A stretch of 12,603 nt of DNA from an uncultured Eubacteriales bacterium (GCA_934486965.1 CAKSQP010000037.1:1-12603); one strand, 5' to 3'. Positions 1 through 7,879 are shown, counted from the first letter of the stretch. Notes: a model not told the origin generated them from the letters alone. Numbers and translations: made by a program.

Positions 1-61
1 AATAAACGTTTCCGTCCATTTCGAAAGTCAGACCGTTTCTGAAATCACCAGCTGAAAACAT
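1..61 (-). CDS. efp: Elongation factor P, 5' end only
   Basis: Only the first 20 codons are present; the gene runs off the left edge of the window. The translation begins MFSAGDFRNGLTFEMDGNVY, which matches the very conserved N-terminal KOW-like domain of bacterial EF-P. EF-P binds ribosomes stalled at proline stretches, between the P and E sites, and promotes peptide bond formation. The conserved modified lysine or arginine loop would lie just beyond the visible part. The start is an ATG at 61 with GGAGG five to six bases upstream on the minus strand (67-72). A strong promoter lies about 70 bases further upstream. The identity rests on this short but distinctive peptide. Confidence 0.88.
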   Translation of the reverse strand, partial: MFSAGDFRNGLTFEMDGNVY

Positions 62-66
62 ATTTT

Positions 67-72
67 ACCTCC
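67..72 (-). promoter_or_regulatory. Ribosome binding site of efp
   Basis: Minus-strand GGAGGT lies a few bases before the efp ATG. It fixes the start of a gene that is otherwise visible only in part. Confidence 0.8.
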
Positions 73-131
73 AATAATATACGGAATAAAGAAATTCTTC
101 TTCGCATACATTTAGTTTATAATACTACTTA

Positions 132-160
132 ATTATACACGATGCCCGCAATATTTGCAA
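132..160 (-). promoter_or_regulatory. Predicted sigma-A promoter of efp
   Basis: On the minus strand, TTGCAA (-35, 155-160) is followed after exactly 17 bases by a perfect TATAAT (-10, 132-137). Transcription would start near 125 and leave a leader of about 65 nt before efp. I see no equally good promoter for the plus-strand amidase gene that diverges from it. Confidence 0.75.
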
Positions 161-221
161 GTGGTATCCTTTATAAAAAAATGACAAATTGGTGACGAAA
201 CTGAAACGGAGCGACCCTTTT

Positions 222-890
222 ATGAAAGAAAAGATACCTGTTTTCGTTTTTACGGCGGTTTTGCTGCTGCTTATATCTCTCTTACCCGCAATTTCCGTCC
301 CGACTGCGGCGGAACGTGGTTTTGTCGTGATTATCGACCCCGGTCACGGCGGCGACGACGGCGGAGCGTTGTCGGTTTCGGGAAAATGCGAAAAGGATTT
401 CAACCTCGATTTGTCTTTGCGGCTGTCGGAATCCCTTGAAAATATGGGGATAAAAACCGTCCTTACCCGAACCGAAGACTGCGACACCGACGGGGAAGAG
501 GGGTTTCATAAAAGAAAAGATATCCTGAAACGGCTTGCCTTTACCGAAAAATATCCCGATTCTGTTTTTGTTTCGGTCCACATGAATTCTTCGACTTCCG
601 AAAACGATAAAGGTTTTCAGGTCTTTTACGGAACGAAGAACGAAGAAAGCAAACTGCTTGCCGAGAAAATACATTCGGAAATTTCGCTCAAGGCCTACAC
701 TTCAAGACTTCGCGAAGTCAAACAGACGCCCGACAGCGTTTATATAATGAAAAATTCGGAAGTTCCGTCGGTCCTTGTGGAATGTGGGTTTATCAGCAAT
801 AAAACCGACGAAAACCTGCTTTCCGACCCCGAATACAGGCAAAGCCTCGCGTTCGTTCTTGCTTCTGCAATAAGCGGTTTTATAAAATAA
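222..890 (+). CDS. cwlD: N-acetylmuramoyl-L-alanine amidase, CwlD-like
   Basis: Zinc-dependent Amidase_3 enzyme that cuts the bond between N-acetylmuramic acid and L-alanine in peptidoglycan. CwlD of Bacillus is needed for muramic-lactam formation in spore cortex. The 222-residue protein has an N-terminal signal or anchor segment (about residues 5-25) and then one amidase domain to the end, as in CwlD. Visible motifs are DPGHGG (His42), CEKDFN (Glu58), VSVHMN (His120) and VECGFISN (catalytic Glu188). The stretch around residues 88-107 (EEGFHKRKDILKR) also resembles the CwlD-specific region. I chose ATG 222 because GGAG (208-211) lies ten bases upstream. A longer frame from TTG 189 has no ribosome binding site and would put charged residues before the signal. 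A sporulation role is inferred from family similarity only; no other sporulation gene is in view. Confidence 0.85.
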   Translation: MKEKIPVFVFTAVLLLLISLLPAISVPTAAERGFVVIIDPGHGGDDGGALSVSGKCEKDFNLDLSLRLSESLENMGIKTVLTRTEDCDTDGEEGFHKRKDILKRLAFTEKYPDSVFVSVHMNSSTSENDKGFQVFYGTKNEESKLLAEKIHSEISLKAYTSRLREVKQTPDSVYIMKNSEVPSVLVECGFISNKTDENLLSDPEYRQSLAFVLASAISGFIK

Positions 891-911
891 AAGCGGCTCA
901 TTGAGCCGCTT
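891..911. terminator. Hairpin terminator between convergent cwlD and esterase genes
   Basis: AAGCGGCTCA and TGAGCCGCTT form a perfect 10-bp inverted repeat around one base. For minus-strand transcripts it is followed by a T-rich run (complement of 881-890), so it should stop the esterase message. On the plus strand it is preceded by A-rich sequence but followed by CGTCGG, so termination of cwlD is less certain. The esterase stop codon (898-900) lies inside the stem. Confidence 0.75.
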
Positions 912-1707
912 CGTCGGTAAGTATTATGTCTTTGAGCCAACATTCAAGGTCGTCGACCCATTTTTCGGTATGTCTGAATTTTCCGAACGCAAGTCCGTGC
1001 GGCGCGAAAGGATAGATGTGCAGTTCCACGGGGATTTTGTGTTCGGCAAGGCTTTTTGCGTATTCAAGCGAATTTTTTACGGGAACTTCGCTGTCGCAGG
1101 CGGTGTGCCAGATAAACGCCTGAGGTGTATCCGACGTGACCTGCTTTTCGAGCGAATAATAATCGAGAAGTTCGTCGTTTTCAAGTTGTTTTCCGAGAAG
1201 AGCAATGATAGACCCTGCGTGCGCAAAGGACATATCGGTCGTTATTACGGGGTAGCAGAGTATCTGGAAATCGGGACGCGAACTTTCTCTGTCGATGTCA
1301 TCTTTCGGATTTTCTTCCTCTTCGAAATGAACCGCGGTACAGCCTGCGAGATGTCCGCCCGCCGAAAAGCCCATAATGCCGATTTTATCTTTCGGATAAC
1401 CGAATTTTTCGGCGTTATGCCGAAGATATCTCATCGCCCTTTTTGCGTCGGAGATCTGGTCGGGCTGTGTATAGGGGAATACCCTGTAATTTAAGTATGC
1501 CGCCGAAATTCCCATTTCGTTGAATTTCTTTGCCGCGGCGTCTCCCTCGAGTTCTTCCGAGACGAATTCATATCCGCCTCCGGGACAGATAAGAACGCAC
1601 GCTGGGGCGCTTTCAAGAAAATAAGTTTTCAAATACGGTTCAAACGGGTCTTCGGGGTCGTGTTCTCCCTCGATAGGTGCTTTTTCCCATAAAGGTACTG
1701 TGTCCAT
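898..1707 (-). CDS. Alpha/beta-hydrolase, probable carbohydrate or carboxyl esterase
   Basis: A 269-residue serine hydrolase of the bacterial esterase/lipase group with a short BD-FAE or acetyl-xylan-esterase-like fold. The oxyanion-hole motif CPGGGY is at 41-46. The nucleophile elbow GFSAGG carries Ser115, the acid is probably Asp205 (HTACDSEVP) and the histidine is His237 (APHGLAFG). There is no signal peptide, so it is likely cytoplasmic, acting on imported acylated sugars or similar esters; the substrate cannot be read from sequence. I chose ATG 1707 because AAGGAG lies seven bases upstream; a longer frame from TTG 1725 would swallow that site. It is a single-gene unit with its own strong promoter (1734-1762) and the 891-911 hairpin as its terminator. 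Confidence 0.85.
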   Translation of the reverse strand: MDTVPLWEKAPIEGEHDPEDPFEPYLKTYFLESAPACVLICPGGGYEFVSEELEGDAAAKKFNEMGISAAYLNYRVFPYTQPDQISDAKRAMRYLRHNAEKFGYPKDKIGIMGFSAGGHLAGCTAVHFEEEENPKDDIDRESSRPDFQILCYPVITTDMSFAHAGSIIALLGKQLENDELLDYYSLEKQVTSDTPQAFIWHTACDSEVPVKNSLEYAKSLAEHKIPVELHIYPFAPHGLAFGKFRHTEKWVDDLECWLKDIILTDEAAQ

Positions 1708-1733
1708 AATAAGTCTCCTTTTCAATTCACCTG

Positions 1734-1762
1734 ATTATACAATAAATTTAACATAAAGTCAA
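1734..1762 (-). promoter_or_regulatory. Predicted sigma-A promoter of the esterase gene
   Basis: Minus-strand TTGACT (-35, 1757-1762), 17-base spacer, perfect TATAAT (-10, 1734-1739). The start point near 1727 leaves a leader of about 20 nt. It diverges from the feoAB promoter region. Confidence 0.8.
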
Positions 1763-1784
1763 TATTTTATAATTTTACTGTCTC

Positions 1785-1837
1785 AAAATTTCACAGAAGG
1801 GACACGATTTCATGCTACAATCTCGGTGTGAAAGTTT
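1785..1837. promoter_or_regulatory. Candidate operator: inverted repeat flanking the feoAB promoter
   Basis: Left arm AAAATTTCACA (1785-1795) and right arm TGTGAAAGTTT (1827-1837) are inverted copies matching at 10 of 11 positions. The centres are 42 bp apart, about four helical turns. The pair brackets the candidate -10 of feoA. It does not look like a Fur or DtxR box. The repeat is seen directly; its use as an operator is inference. Confidence 0.35.
1813..1821 (+). promoter_or_regulatory. Candidate extended -10 promoter of feoAB
   Basis: TGCTACAAT fits the extended -10 pattern TGnTATAAT with one mismatch, and no good -35 is present at the usual distance. The implied start near 1828 gives a leader of about 25 nt before feoA. 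Confidence 0.45.
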
Positions 1838-1852
1838 CCCGGAAAGGAAAAT

Positions 1853-2071
1853 ATGACTCTCGACAAACTTGAAACGGGCAAACAAGCGACGGTCGTTTCT
1901 CTCCCGAAAAACGGAAAACTCCGTCGCAGACTTCTGGATATCGGAATTTTTTCGGGTGCAAAGATCACCGCAAAAGGAAAAGCACCTTTCGGGGGACCGC
2001 TGATTTTCGATATCGGAACCGTTGTCGCTCTGCGGGCGGAAGATGCCGCGGATATTGTCTGCAAATTATGA
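1853..2071 (+). CDS. feoA: Ferrous iron transport protein A
   Basis: A 72-residue SH3-like FeoA protein, the usual length for the family. It shows the family pattern: a leading LxxGxxxxVxxL stretch, RRRLLDIGIFSGAKI (24-38), the APFGGP motif (44-49) and a closing ALRxEDA segment. FeoA is a small cytoplasmic partner of the iron permease FeoB and is thought to affect its GTPase or transport activity. The ATG follows GGAAAGGA by a few bases. Its stop overlaps the feoB start as ATGA, which suggests translational coupling. No feoC is present. Confidence 0.93.
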   Translation: MTLDKLETGKQATVVSLPKNGKLRRRLLDIGIFSGAKITAKGKAPFGGPLIFDIGTVVALRAEDAADIVCKL

Positions 2072-4011
2072 TTTTCGCTCTTGTCGGAAACCCGAACTGC
2101 GGAAAAACAGCCCTTTTCAACCGTCTCACCGCAAGCCGTTGCAAAGTCGGGAATTTCCCCGGAGTTACGGTCGAAAAAAAGGTCGGAAAACTTGCCTGCG
2201 ATAAACGGATTTCGATTGTCGACCTGCCCGGCGTCTATTCGCTTTCTCCGTATACCGAAGAGGAAAAGGCGACCGCCGACTTTCTCTTGTGCGGAAAATG
2301 CGACTGCGTTATAAACGTTATCGACGGAACCGATATAAAACGGGGGCTTTGTCTTGCCCTGCGGCTTTCGTTTCTTGAGATCCCGACGGTAATTGCCCTG
2401 AATATGTCGGACGAAGTTAAAAAAAACGGCGGCGAAAACGATGTTGTCCGCCTTTCCGAAATAATGAAAACGCCCGTCGTTTCAGTGTCCGCGGTCAAAA
2501 GAACGGGACTTGAAAACCTTGTTGCGGAGGCAAAAAAACAGGCGTCCGAACGGAAGACGGAAAGACCCGAAGTTTTCCGCGGTCAACTGAAAGACCGCTT
2601 TGCGCGTGCCGAAAACCTGTTGCGCGGCGTCTGCAAAAAAGCGGATATCCCCGTTTCTTTCGCGGCGCTTTGTTTTGCCGAGAAAAACAGTTCCGTAACC
2701 GAAAAACTCGGACTTTCGGACGGTTTTTCTGCCGTTTTCCCTCCCGATTCTGACGGAGACGTTGCGGCGGCTTTCTTTTCGTTTGCGGAAAACGCCGTTG
2801 CTTCGTGCGTAAAAAACGGAGACGGAAAACGTCGCCGCCTTACCGAAAAACTTGACGGTATCCTTTGCGACAGGTATTTTGCTCTGCCTTTTTTCGTATT
2901 TTTTATTTTCACCGTTTTTTATGTTACTTTCGGACCTTTGGGAGGTTTTCTTTCCGAAAAAGTCGGCGGTTTCGTATCTTTTTTATCTGAAAATACCGAA
3001 ATATTTCTCCTGAATATAGGAACGGACAAAGCCGTCGCGTCTCTTTTCTGTGACGGGATAATTTCGGGCGTCGGAAGCGTAATTTCGTTTGCCCCCGTAC
3101 TGCTTTTTCTGTTTGCGTTCCTTTCCTTTGCCGAAGAATCGGGATATGCCGCGAGAGCCGCCCTCATTTTCGACGGCGTAATGAAAAAGATCGGACTTTC
3201 GGGGCGGAGCGTTATCCCTTTGCTTATAGGTTTCGGCTGTTCCGTTCCAGCGATCCTTTCGACAAAAGGACTTTCGAAAAAAGAGAAAAAGAGAACGGTA
3301 TTTGCCGTACCTTTTATGTCCTGCGGCGCAAAAATAGCCGTTTACTCGGCGTTTATCCCGATATTTTTCCCTCGGAGAGGTTTTCCTACGGTCTTGTTTT
3401 TATATCTTCTCGGAATATCCGTTGCCGTCATTTTCCTTTGCATAAGAAATGTTTTCGGCGGAAAGAATGTCGCGGAACCGTATATTTCGGAACTTCCGCT
3501 TTACCGTCTGCCGTCGCTTTCGGACCTTTTTTCAAGGGTCTTTCTTCGGGTCCGTGATTTTCTTTCAAAGGCTTTCGGAATAATTCTTCTGTCGTCGGTC
3601 GCTGTCCGTGCGCTCACTTATTTTGATTTTTCGCTTTGCCCCGTGCCTGCGGAAGAGAGTATGCTTGCCGCGATCGGACGGTTTGTCTCTCCGCTCTTTG
3701 CTTTCTGCGGTTTTTCTTCGTGGCAGGCGACCGCCGCGATAATTTCGGGCTTTTTATCGAAAGAATCGGTCGTCGCGACTTTGTTTGTTTTAACGGGAAA
3801 AACAGGCGGGCTTCCGTCGGTCTTTCCGTCGCCTCTTTCGGCGATGAGTTTTCTTATATTCATTCTTTTATATCCGCCGTGCGTCGCCGCTCTGTCGGCT
3901 CTTAAAAGAGAAACGGGGCTTTTCCGCACCGTGCTTGCCGCGATTTTACAGTTTGCGGCGGCACTGTGCGTCACCTCGGCGTTCTACGGCGTTTCCACAC
4001 TTTTTTCATAA
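2068..4011 (+). CDS. feoB: Ferrous iron transport protein B (GTPase and permease)
   Basis: A 647-residue inner-membrane Fe(II) transporter, at the short end of the family. The N-terminal G domain shows G1 GNPNCGKT (7-14), G2 Thr34, G3 DLPG (52-55), G4 NMSD (112-115) and G5 SAVKRTG (141-147). A linker or GDI-like region runs to about 265. The polytopic permease follows, with both Gate-type motifs: GCSVPA (390-395) with PFMSCGAK (415-422), and near residue 560 the GFLSKESVVATL stretch. All key residues are intact. It overlaps feoA by 4 nt, and only 17 nt with an AAAGGA site separate it from the ABC ATPase gene, with no terminator between. Expression in ferrous, low-oxygen conditions is expected from the family. 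Confidence 0.96.
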   Translation: MIFALVGNPNCGKTALFNRLTASRCKVGNFPGVTVEKKVGKLACDKRISIVDLPGVYSLSPYTEEEKATADFLLCGKCDCVINVIDGTDIKRGLCLALRLSFLEIPTVIALNMSDEVKKNGGENDVVRLSEIMKTPVVSVSAVKRTGLENLVAEAKKQASERKTERPEVFRGQLKDRFARAENLLRGVCKKADIPVSFAALCFAEKNSSVTEKLGLSDGFSAVFPPDSDGDVAAAFFSFAENAVASCVKNGDGKRRRLTEKLDGILCDRYFALPFFVFFIFTVFYVTFGPLGGFLSEKVGGFVSFLSENTEIFLLNIGTDKAVASLFCDGIISGVGSVISFAPVLLFLFAFLSFAEESGYAARAALIFDGVMKKIGLSGRSVIPLLIGFGCSVPAILSTKGLSKKEKKRTVFAVPFMSCGAKIAVYSAFIPIFFPRRGFPTVLFLYLLGISVAVIFLCIRNVFGGKNVAEPYISELPLYRLPSLSDLFSRVFLRVRDFLSKAFGIILLSSVAVRALTYFDFSLCPVPAEESMLAAIGRFVSPLFAFCGFSSWQATAAIISGFLSKESVVATLFVLTGKTGGLPSVFPSPLSAMSFLIFILLYPPCVAALSALKRETGLFRTVLAAILQFAAALCVTSAFYGVSTLFS

Positions 4012-4028
4012 CGGAAAGGAAGTAAAAA

Positions 4029-4733
4029 ATGCAGGATTATGTTACTTTTGACAGCGTTTCCAAAGTTTACGACATGGGCGAAATAAAAATTCCCGCGCTG
4101 ACCTCCGCCTCTTTCGGAATAAAAAAAGGCGAACTCTGCGTTATCGTAGGTCCTTCGGGCGCGGGAAAAACCACGCTACTCAATATCCTCGGAGGAATGG
4201 ACACCCTGACCGACGGAAAAGTTTTTCTCGACGGCGTTGAAATTTCGTCTTTCGATAAAAAGAAACTTACCGAATACCGTCGGTACGATATAGGGTTCGT
4301 TTTTCAGTTCTATAATCTCGTCCAGAACCTGACGGCGCTTGAAAACGTCGAACTTGCGGCGCAGATATGCAAAGATCCGATGCCCGCCTCCGACGCTTTG
4401 GACCTTGTCGGGCTTGAGAACAGGAAAAACAATTTCCCCGCGCAACTTTCGGGCGGCGAACAGCAGAGAGTCGCCATTGCCCGCGCGGTAGCCAAACGCC
4501 CGAAACTTCTTCTCTGCGATGAACCTACGGGCGCGCTCGACTATAACACAGGTAAGGCAGTTCTGAAACTCCTGCAGGATATGTGCCGTAAAAACGGCGT
4601 GACCGTCGTAATAATCACTCATAACTCCGCCCTTACGGCAATGGCGGACAGAGTAATAAAGGTCAAAAACGGAACTGTCGAATCGGTCGGAACAAACGAA
4701 AATCCGACCCCCGTGGAGGAAATAGAATGGTAA
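4029..4733 (+). CDS. ABC transporter ATP-binding protein, MacB/LolD/FtsE-like
   Basis: A 234-residue ATPase with every canonical element: Walker A GPSGAGKTT (41-49), Q-loop Gln93, signature LSGGEQQ (140-146), Walker B LLLCDEP (160-166, catalytic Glu165), D-loop GALD and switch His198. The sequence style (FVFQFYNLVQNLTALENVELAA region) is that of the type VII, or MacB/LolD, ATPases that pair with FtsX-fold permeases. These use ATP for mechanical work across the membrane, such as extrusion of peptides, antibiotics or lipoproteins, rather than solute import. The short C-terminal tail after about 215 is variable. The stop overlaps the permease start by 7 nt, so the two form one transporter. It starts 17 nt after feoB and probably shares that transcript. 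Substrate unknown. Confidence 0.95.
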   Translation: MQDYVTFDSVSKVYDMGEIKIPALTSASFGIKKGELCVIVGPSGAGKTTLLNILGGMDTLTDGKVFLDGVEISSFDKKKLTEYRRYDIGFVFQFYNLVQNLTALENVELAAQICKDPMPASDALDLVGLENRKNNFPAQLSGGEQQRVAIARAVAKRPKLLLCDEPTGALDYNTGKAVLKLLQDMCRKNGVTVVIITHNSALTAMADRVIKVKNGTVESVGTNENPTPVEEIEW

Positions 4734-7700
4734 AGAGTTCTTTTGCCAAAAATACTTTCCGCGAAATAAAGAGCAGTCTCGGAAGATATTTTGCAATTCT
4801 CCTTATTATTGCGCTCGGCGTAGGCTTTTTTGCGGGACTCCGAATGACCGAACCCGACATGAGAAAGACTGCGGTAAAATACCTTGCCGACCATAAATTT
4901 TACGATTACCGTCTGCTTTCGACTCTCGGCTTTACCGATGACGACGTTGCAGCATTTTCGGCTCTTGACGGAGTTACGGCGGCAGGTTCTTATACCGTCG
5001 ACTTTATCGCGGAAATTTCGGACGGCGGCGAAAAGGTCTACCGTGCGGAAAGCATAACGACGGGCGTCAACGAACTGAATATCGTTTCGGGACGGGCCCC
5101 CGAAAACGCCGACGAATGTGTTATCGACGCAAGATATTTCTCTTCCGATATGATAGGAAAATATATCGAGGTGTCGGCTGAAAACGACGAAGACACCTTA
5201 AACACTCTGAAATATGACAAATACCTTATCGTCGGAACGGCTCTCACTCCCATATACCTTAACTATGAGCGAGGCTCGACGACCGTCGGCTCGGGAACGA
5301 TTTCGGCGTTTGTCTGTATTCCTCCCGACGGCTTCGAAAGCGAATATTATCACGGAATATATCTGCTTACCGATATTGCCGCTGACGCATACAGCGACGG
5401 ATACGACGATCTTCTCGAACAGAATTGGCACGATAAGATCGAAAACCTCCTCAATGAAAGGGGAGATGTCCGCTACGAAAAAATAGTTTCGGACGCCGAA
5501 AAGGAGATTGCCGACGGCGAAAAAACGCTTGCCGAAAACGAGGAAAAATATTTGTCGGAAAAAGCCGACGCCGAAAAGAAACTTGCGGACGCATTAAAGG
5601 AAATTACCGACGGCGAAAAAGCGCTTGCCGACGGAAAAACCGAACTCGAAAATAAGAAAAAAGAACTTTCGGACGGCGAAAAAGCGCTCGCCGAAGCGAC
5701 CGAAAAACTGACCTCTTCAAAAAAGGAACTTGCGGACAAAAAGACTGCCGCCGAAAAAGAATTCGCGGCAAAAAGAGAGGAACTTTCCTCTCGGAAAACC
5801 GCGACCGAGCAGGCTATTGCATATTGCACGGCGATAGGCGACAGCGAAAAAGCCGCATATTATACCGCCGTGCTTTCGCAGATAAACGCAGGGCTTGAGA
5901 CCCTTTCGCAGACCGAAACCGAAACAAATAAGCAACTTGCGGCGGCTGACGCGGAAATTGCAAAGAACGAAAAAACGCTCGCCGAAAAACAGACGGAAAT
6001 AACCGACGGAAAAGCGGAAATAAAGAAAGCCGAAGCCGAAATTTCGGAAAAGGAAAAAACGCTTGCCGACGGAAAAGCAGAATACGAAAAAAATAAAAAA
6101 GAGGCGGACGAAAAATTCACCGACGCCGAAAAGGAAATAAACGACGCGAAAGCGGATATAAAACAGGCGAAAGAAGACCTTTCAAAGGTCGAAAAGCCGA
6201 CTTTATATCAACTTGACCGTCATTCGAATATCGGCTATGTCTGTTTTGAAAACGACAGCAACATAGTCGAACAGGTATCTGTCGTTTTCCCGATGTTCTT
6301 CCTTTTGGTCGCGGTTCTCGTCTGTATGACGACAATGACGCGAATGGTCGACGAATGTCGCGGACAGATAGGGATTTTCAAGGCTCTCGGCTATTCAAAC
6401 GCGAAAATTCAGTCGAAATTCCTTGTATATTCGGGTTCCGCCGCACTCCTCGGCTGGCTTATGGGATATTTCGCGGGAACGCTCATAATCCCGCAGATAA
6501 TCTGGTCGGTCTACGATATAATGTATAATTTCGCGCCTCTCGAATACGTTTTCGACCCCGTGATGTTCGTTATCTGTCTTGCGGCGGCGCTTCTCTGTTC
6601 CTGCGGTGCGGCGTACTTCACCTGTCTTGCCGAACTCCGCCCCGTGCCTGCGACCCTTATCCGCCCGAAAGCCCCGAAAGAAGGGAAAAAGGTATGGATA
6701 GAAAAAATACCTTTTATCTGGAAACATCTGGGTTTCTTGAAAAAGGTCTCCGCAAGGAATATTTTCAGATATAAAAACCGACTTTTCATGATGATCGTCG
6801 GTATCGGCGGCTGCACCGCTCTCCTTATTACGGGCTTCGGTATCCGCGATTCGATAAAAGACGTTGTCGCGTTGCAGTTCAACGAAATAATGCAGTATGA
6901 CATTTCTCTTTCCGTGTCGGACGGCAATAAGGCTTATGAAAATGTCGCCGCGGTCGATGGCGTCGATAAGGTGCTGAAAGTCCTGTCGGAAGCCGACGAC
7001 GCAGTCAATTCTTCGGGAATGAAAAGTATAAATCTCCTTGTCCCCGAAGACGGAAATTTCGACGGTTTCGTTTCCTTTGCCCTTGACGGAAAATCCGTTG
7101 CGGAACCTCAGAACGGCGAAGCGATAATTTCGACGAGCGTTGCAAATGCCCTCTCCGTCGGAACGGGCGACGAAATAACCCTGCGTAACGGAGATTATAA
7201 CGAAATAAAAGTCACCGTTTCGGGAATTTTCGATAATTACCTGTATAACTACGCCGTAATTTCCGCGGAAACATATTCCGCAGGCTTCGGAAAAGAACCC
7301 GATACGAATACCCTCTATGTAAACGTTTCGGAAAACGCCGATGTCCGCGACGTTTCCGCAAAGGTCGGAAGCTGCGACGGAGTTACTGCCGTGACGGTAA
7401 ACGAAGACCTTGTAACAAGAGTAAGTTCGACAATGAACAGCCTTAACTATATCGTTCTTCTCGTCCTTGTCTGTGCGGCGGCTCTTGCGTTTATCGTAAT
7501 CTACAACCTCACGAATATCAATATCGAAGAGCGTATAAGAGAAATCGCGACAATAAAAGTTCTCGGTTTCAGAAAAGGCGAAGTCGCGGCTTATGTCATG
7601 CGTGAAATAGTGGTTCTGACCGCTCTCGGAGCCGTTGTCGGGCTGCCCGCGGGCAAACTCCTTCACGCCTTTGTCATGAGCTGCATAAATGTCGATCAGG

Positions 7701-7843
7701 TTACTTTCCAGAACAAAATAACGCCTTTAAGTTATATTTTGTCCCTTGCCCTGACCTTCGTTTTTGCCCTTACGGTAAACCTCTTTATGTCAAAACGGCT
7801 CGACAAAATCGATATGGCAACTTCTCTTAAATCAATAGAATAG
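4727..7843 (+). CDS. FtsX/MacB-type ABC permease with a large extracellular coiled-coil
   Basis: A 1038-residue permease, the membrane partner of the ATPase encoded just upstream. Predicted order: TM1 (about 21-39); an extracellular MacB-like domain (about 45-245); an extended coiled-coil rich in Lys, Glu and Ala (about 250-490); TM2-4 (about 518-630); TM5 (about 687-703); a second extracellular domain (about 715-895); and TM6-8 (about 905-1020). Two FtsX-type cytoplasmic signatures are visible, RGQIGIFKALG (545-555) and REIATIKVLG (938-947), so both halves of a duplicated permease sit in one chain. The coiled-coil repeats EKxLADG-like blocks near 265, 297, 318, 415 and 443. The start follows GGAGGA (4715-4720), with ATG overlapping the ATPase stop. 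Clostridial genomes commonly carry such long permeases. The substrate is unknown; export or mechanotransmission is more likely than uptake. Confidence 0.9.
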   Translation: MVKSSFAKNTFREIKSSLGRYFAILLIIALGVGFFAGLRMTEPDMRKTAVKYLADHKFYDYRLLSTLGFTDDDVAAFSALDGVTAAGSYTVDFIAEISDGGEKVYRAESITTGVNELNIVSGRAPENADECVIDARYFSSDMIGKYIEVSAENDEDTLNTLKYDKYLIVGTALTPIYLNYERGSTTVGSGTISAFVCIPPDGFESEYYHGIYLLTDIAADAYSDGYDDLLEQNWHDKIENLLNERGDVRYEKIVSDAEKEIADGEKTLAENEEKYLSEKADAEKKLADALKEITDGEKALADGKTELENKKKELSDGEKALAEATEKLTSSKKELADKKTAAEKEFAAKREELSSRKTATEQAIAYCTAIGDSEKAAYYTAVLSQINAGLETLSQTETETNKQLAAADAEIAKNEKTLAEKQTEITDGKAEIKKAEAEISEKEKTLADGKAEYEKNKKEADEKFTDAEKEINDAKADIKQAKEDLSKVEKPTLYQLDRHSNIGYVCFENDSNIVEQVSVVFPMFFLLVAVLVCMTTMTRMVDECRGQIGIFKALGYSNAKIQSKFLVYSGSAALLGWLMGYFAGTLIIPQIIWSVYDIMYNFAPLEYVFDPVMFVICLAAALLCSCGAAYFTCLAELRPVPATLIRPKAPKEGKKVWIEKIPFIWKHLGFLKKVSARNIFRYKNRLFMMIVGIGGCTALLITGFGIRDSIKDVVALQFNEIMQYDISLSVSDGNKAYENVAAVDGVDKVLKVLSEADDAVNSSGMKSINLLVPEDGNFDGFVSFALDGKSVAEPQNGEAIISTSVANALSVGTGDEITLRNGDYNEIKVTVSGIFDNYLYNYAVISAETYSAGFGKEPDTNTLYVNVSENADVRDVSAKVGSCDGVTAVTVNEDLVTRVSSTMNSLNYIVLLVLVCAAALAFIVIYNLTNINIEERIREIATIKVLGFRKGEVAAYVMREIVVLTALGAVVGLPAGKLLHAFVMSCINVDQVTFQNKITPLSYILSLALTFVFALTVNLFMSKRLDKIDMATSLKSIE

Positions 7844-7847
7844 CATT

Positions 7848-7879
7848 ATGCCGCAGTCCGAAAAACTGCGGCATTTTTT
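7848..7879 (+). terminator. Intrinsic terminator after the feoAB-ABC operon
   Basis: ATGCCGCAG pairs with CTGCGGCAT in a 9-bp stem with a 9-base loop, followed directly by a run of six T. It lies five bases after the permease stop and is the only good terminator between feoA and this point. Confidence 0.93.

Noticed and set aside
189..221. Upstream TTG/GTG starts for the amidase
   Set aside because: No ribosome binding site precedes them, and they would place a charged stretch in front of the signal segment. ATG 222 has GGAG ten bases upstream.
5474..6196. Repetitive DNA that could be taken for a CRISPR or satellite array
   Set aside because: The words are irregularly spaced and in frame with a coiled-coil, with no constant repeat-spacer pattern.
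6395..7666. A 423-codon minus-strand open frame inside the ABC permease gene
   Set aside because: Low-complexity, Arg/Phe-rich translation typical of antisense frames under this codon bias, with no motif and no independent signals. The plus frame has clear TM and FtsX signatures.
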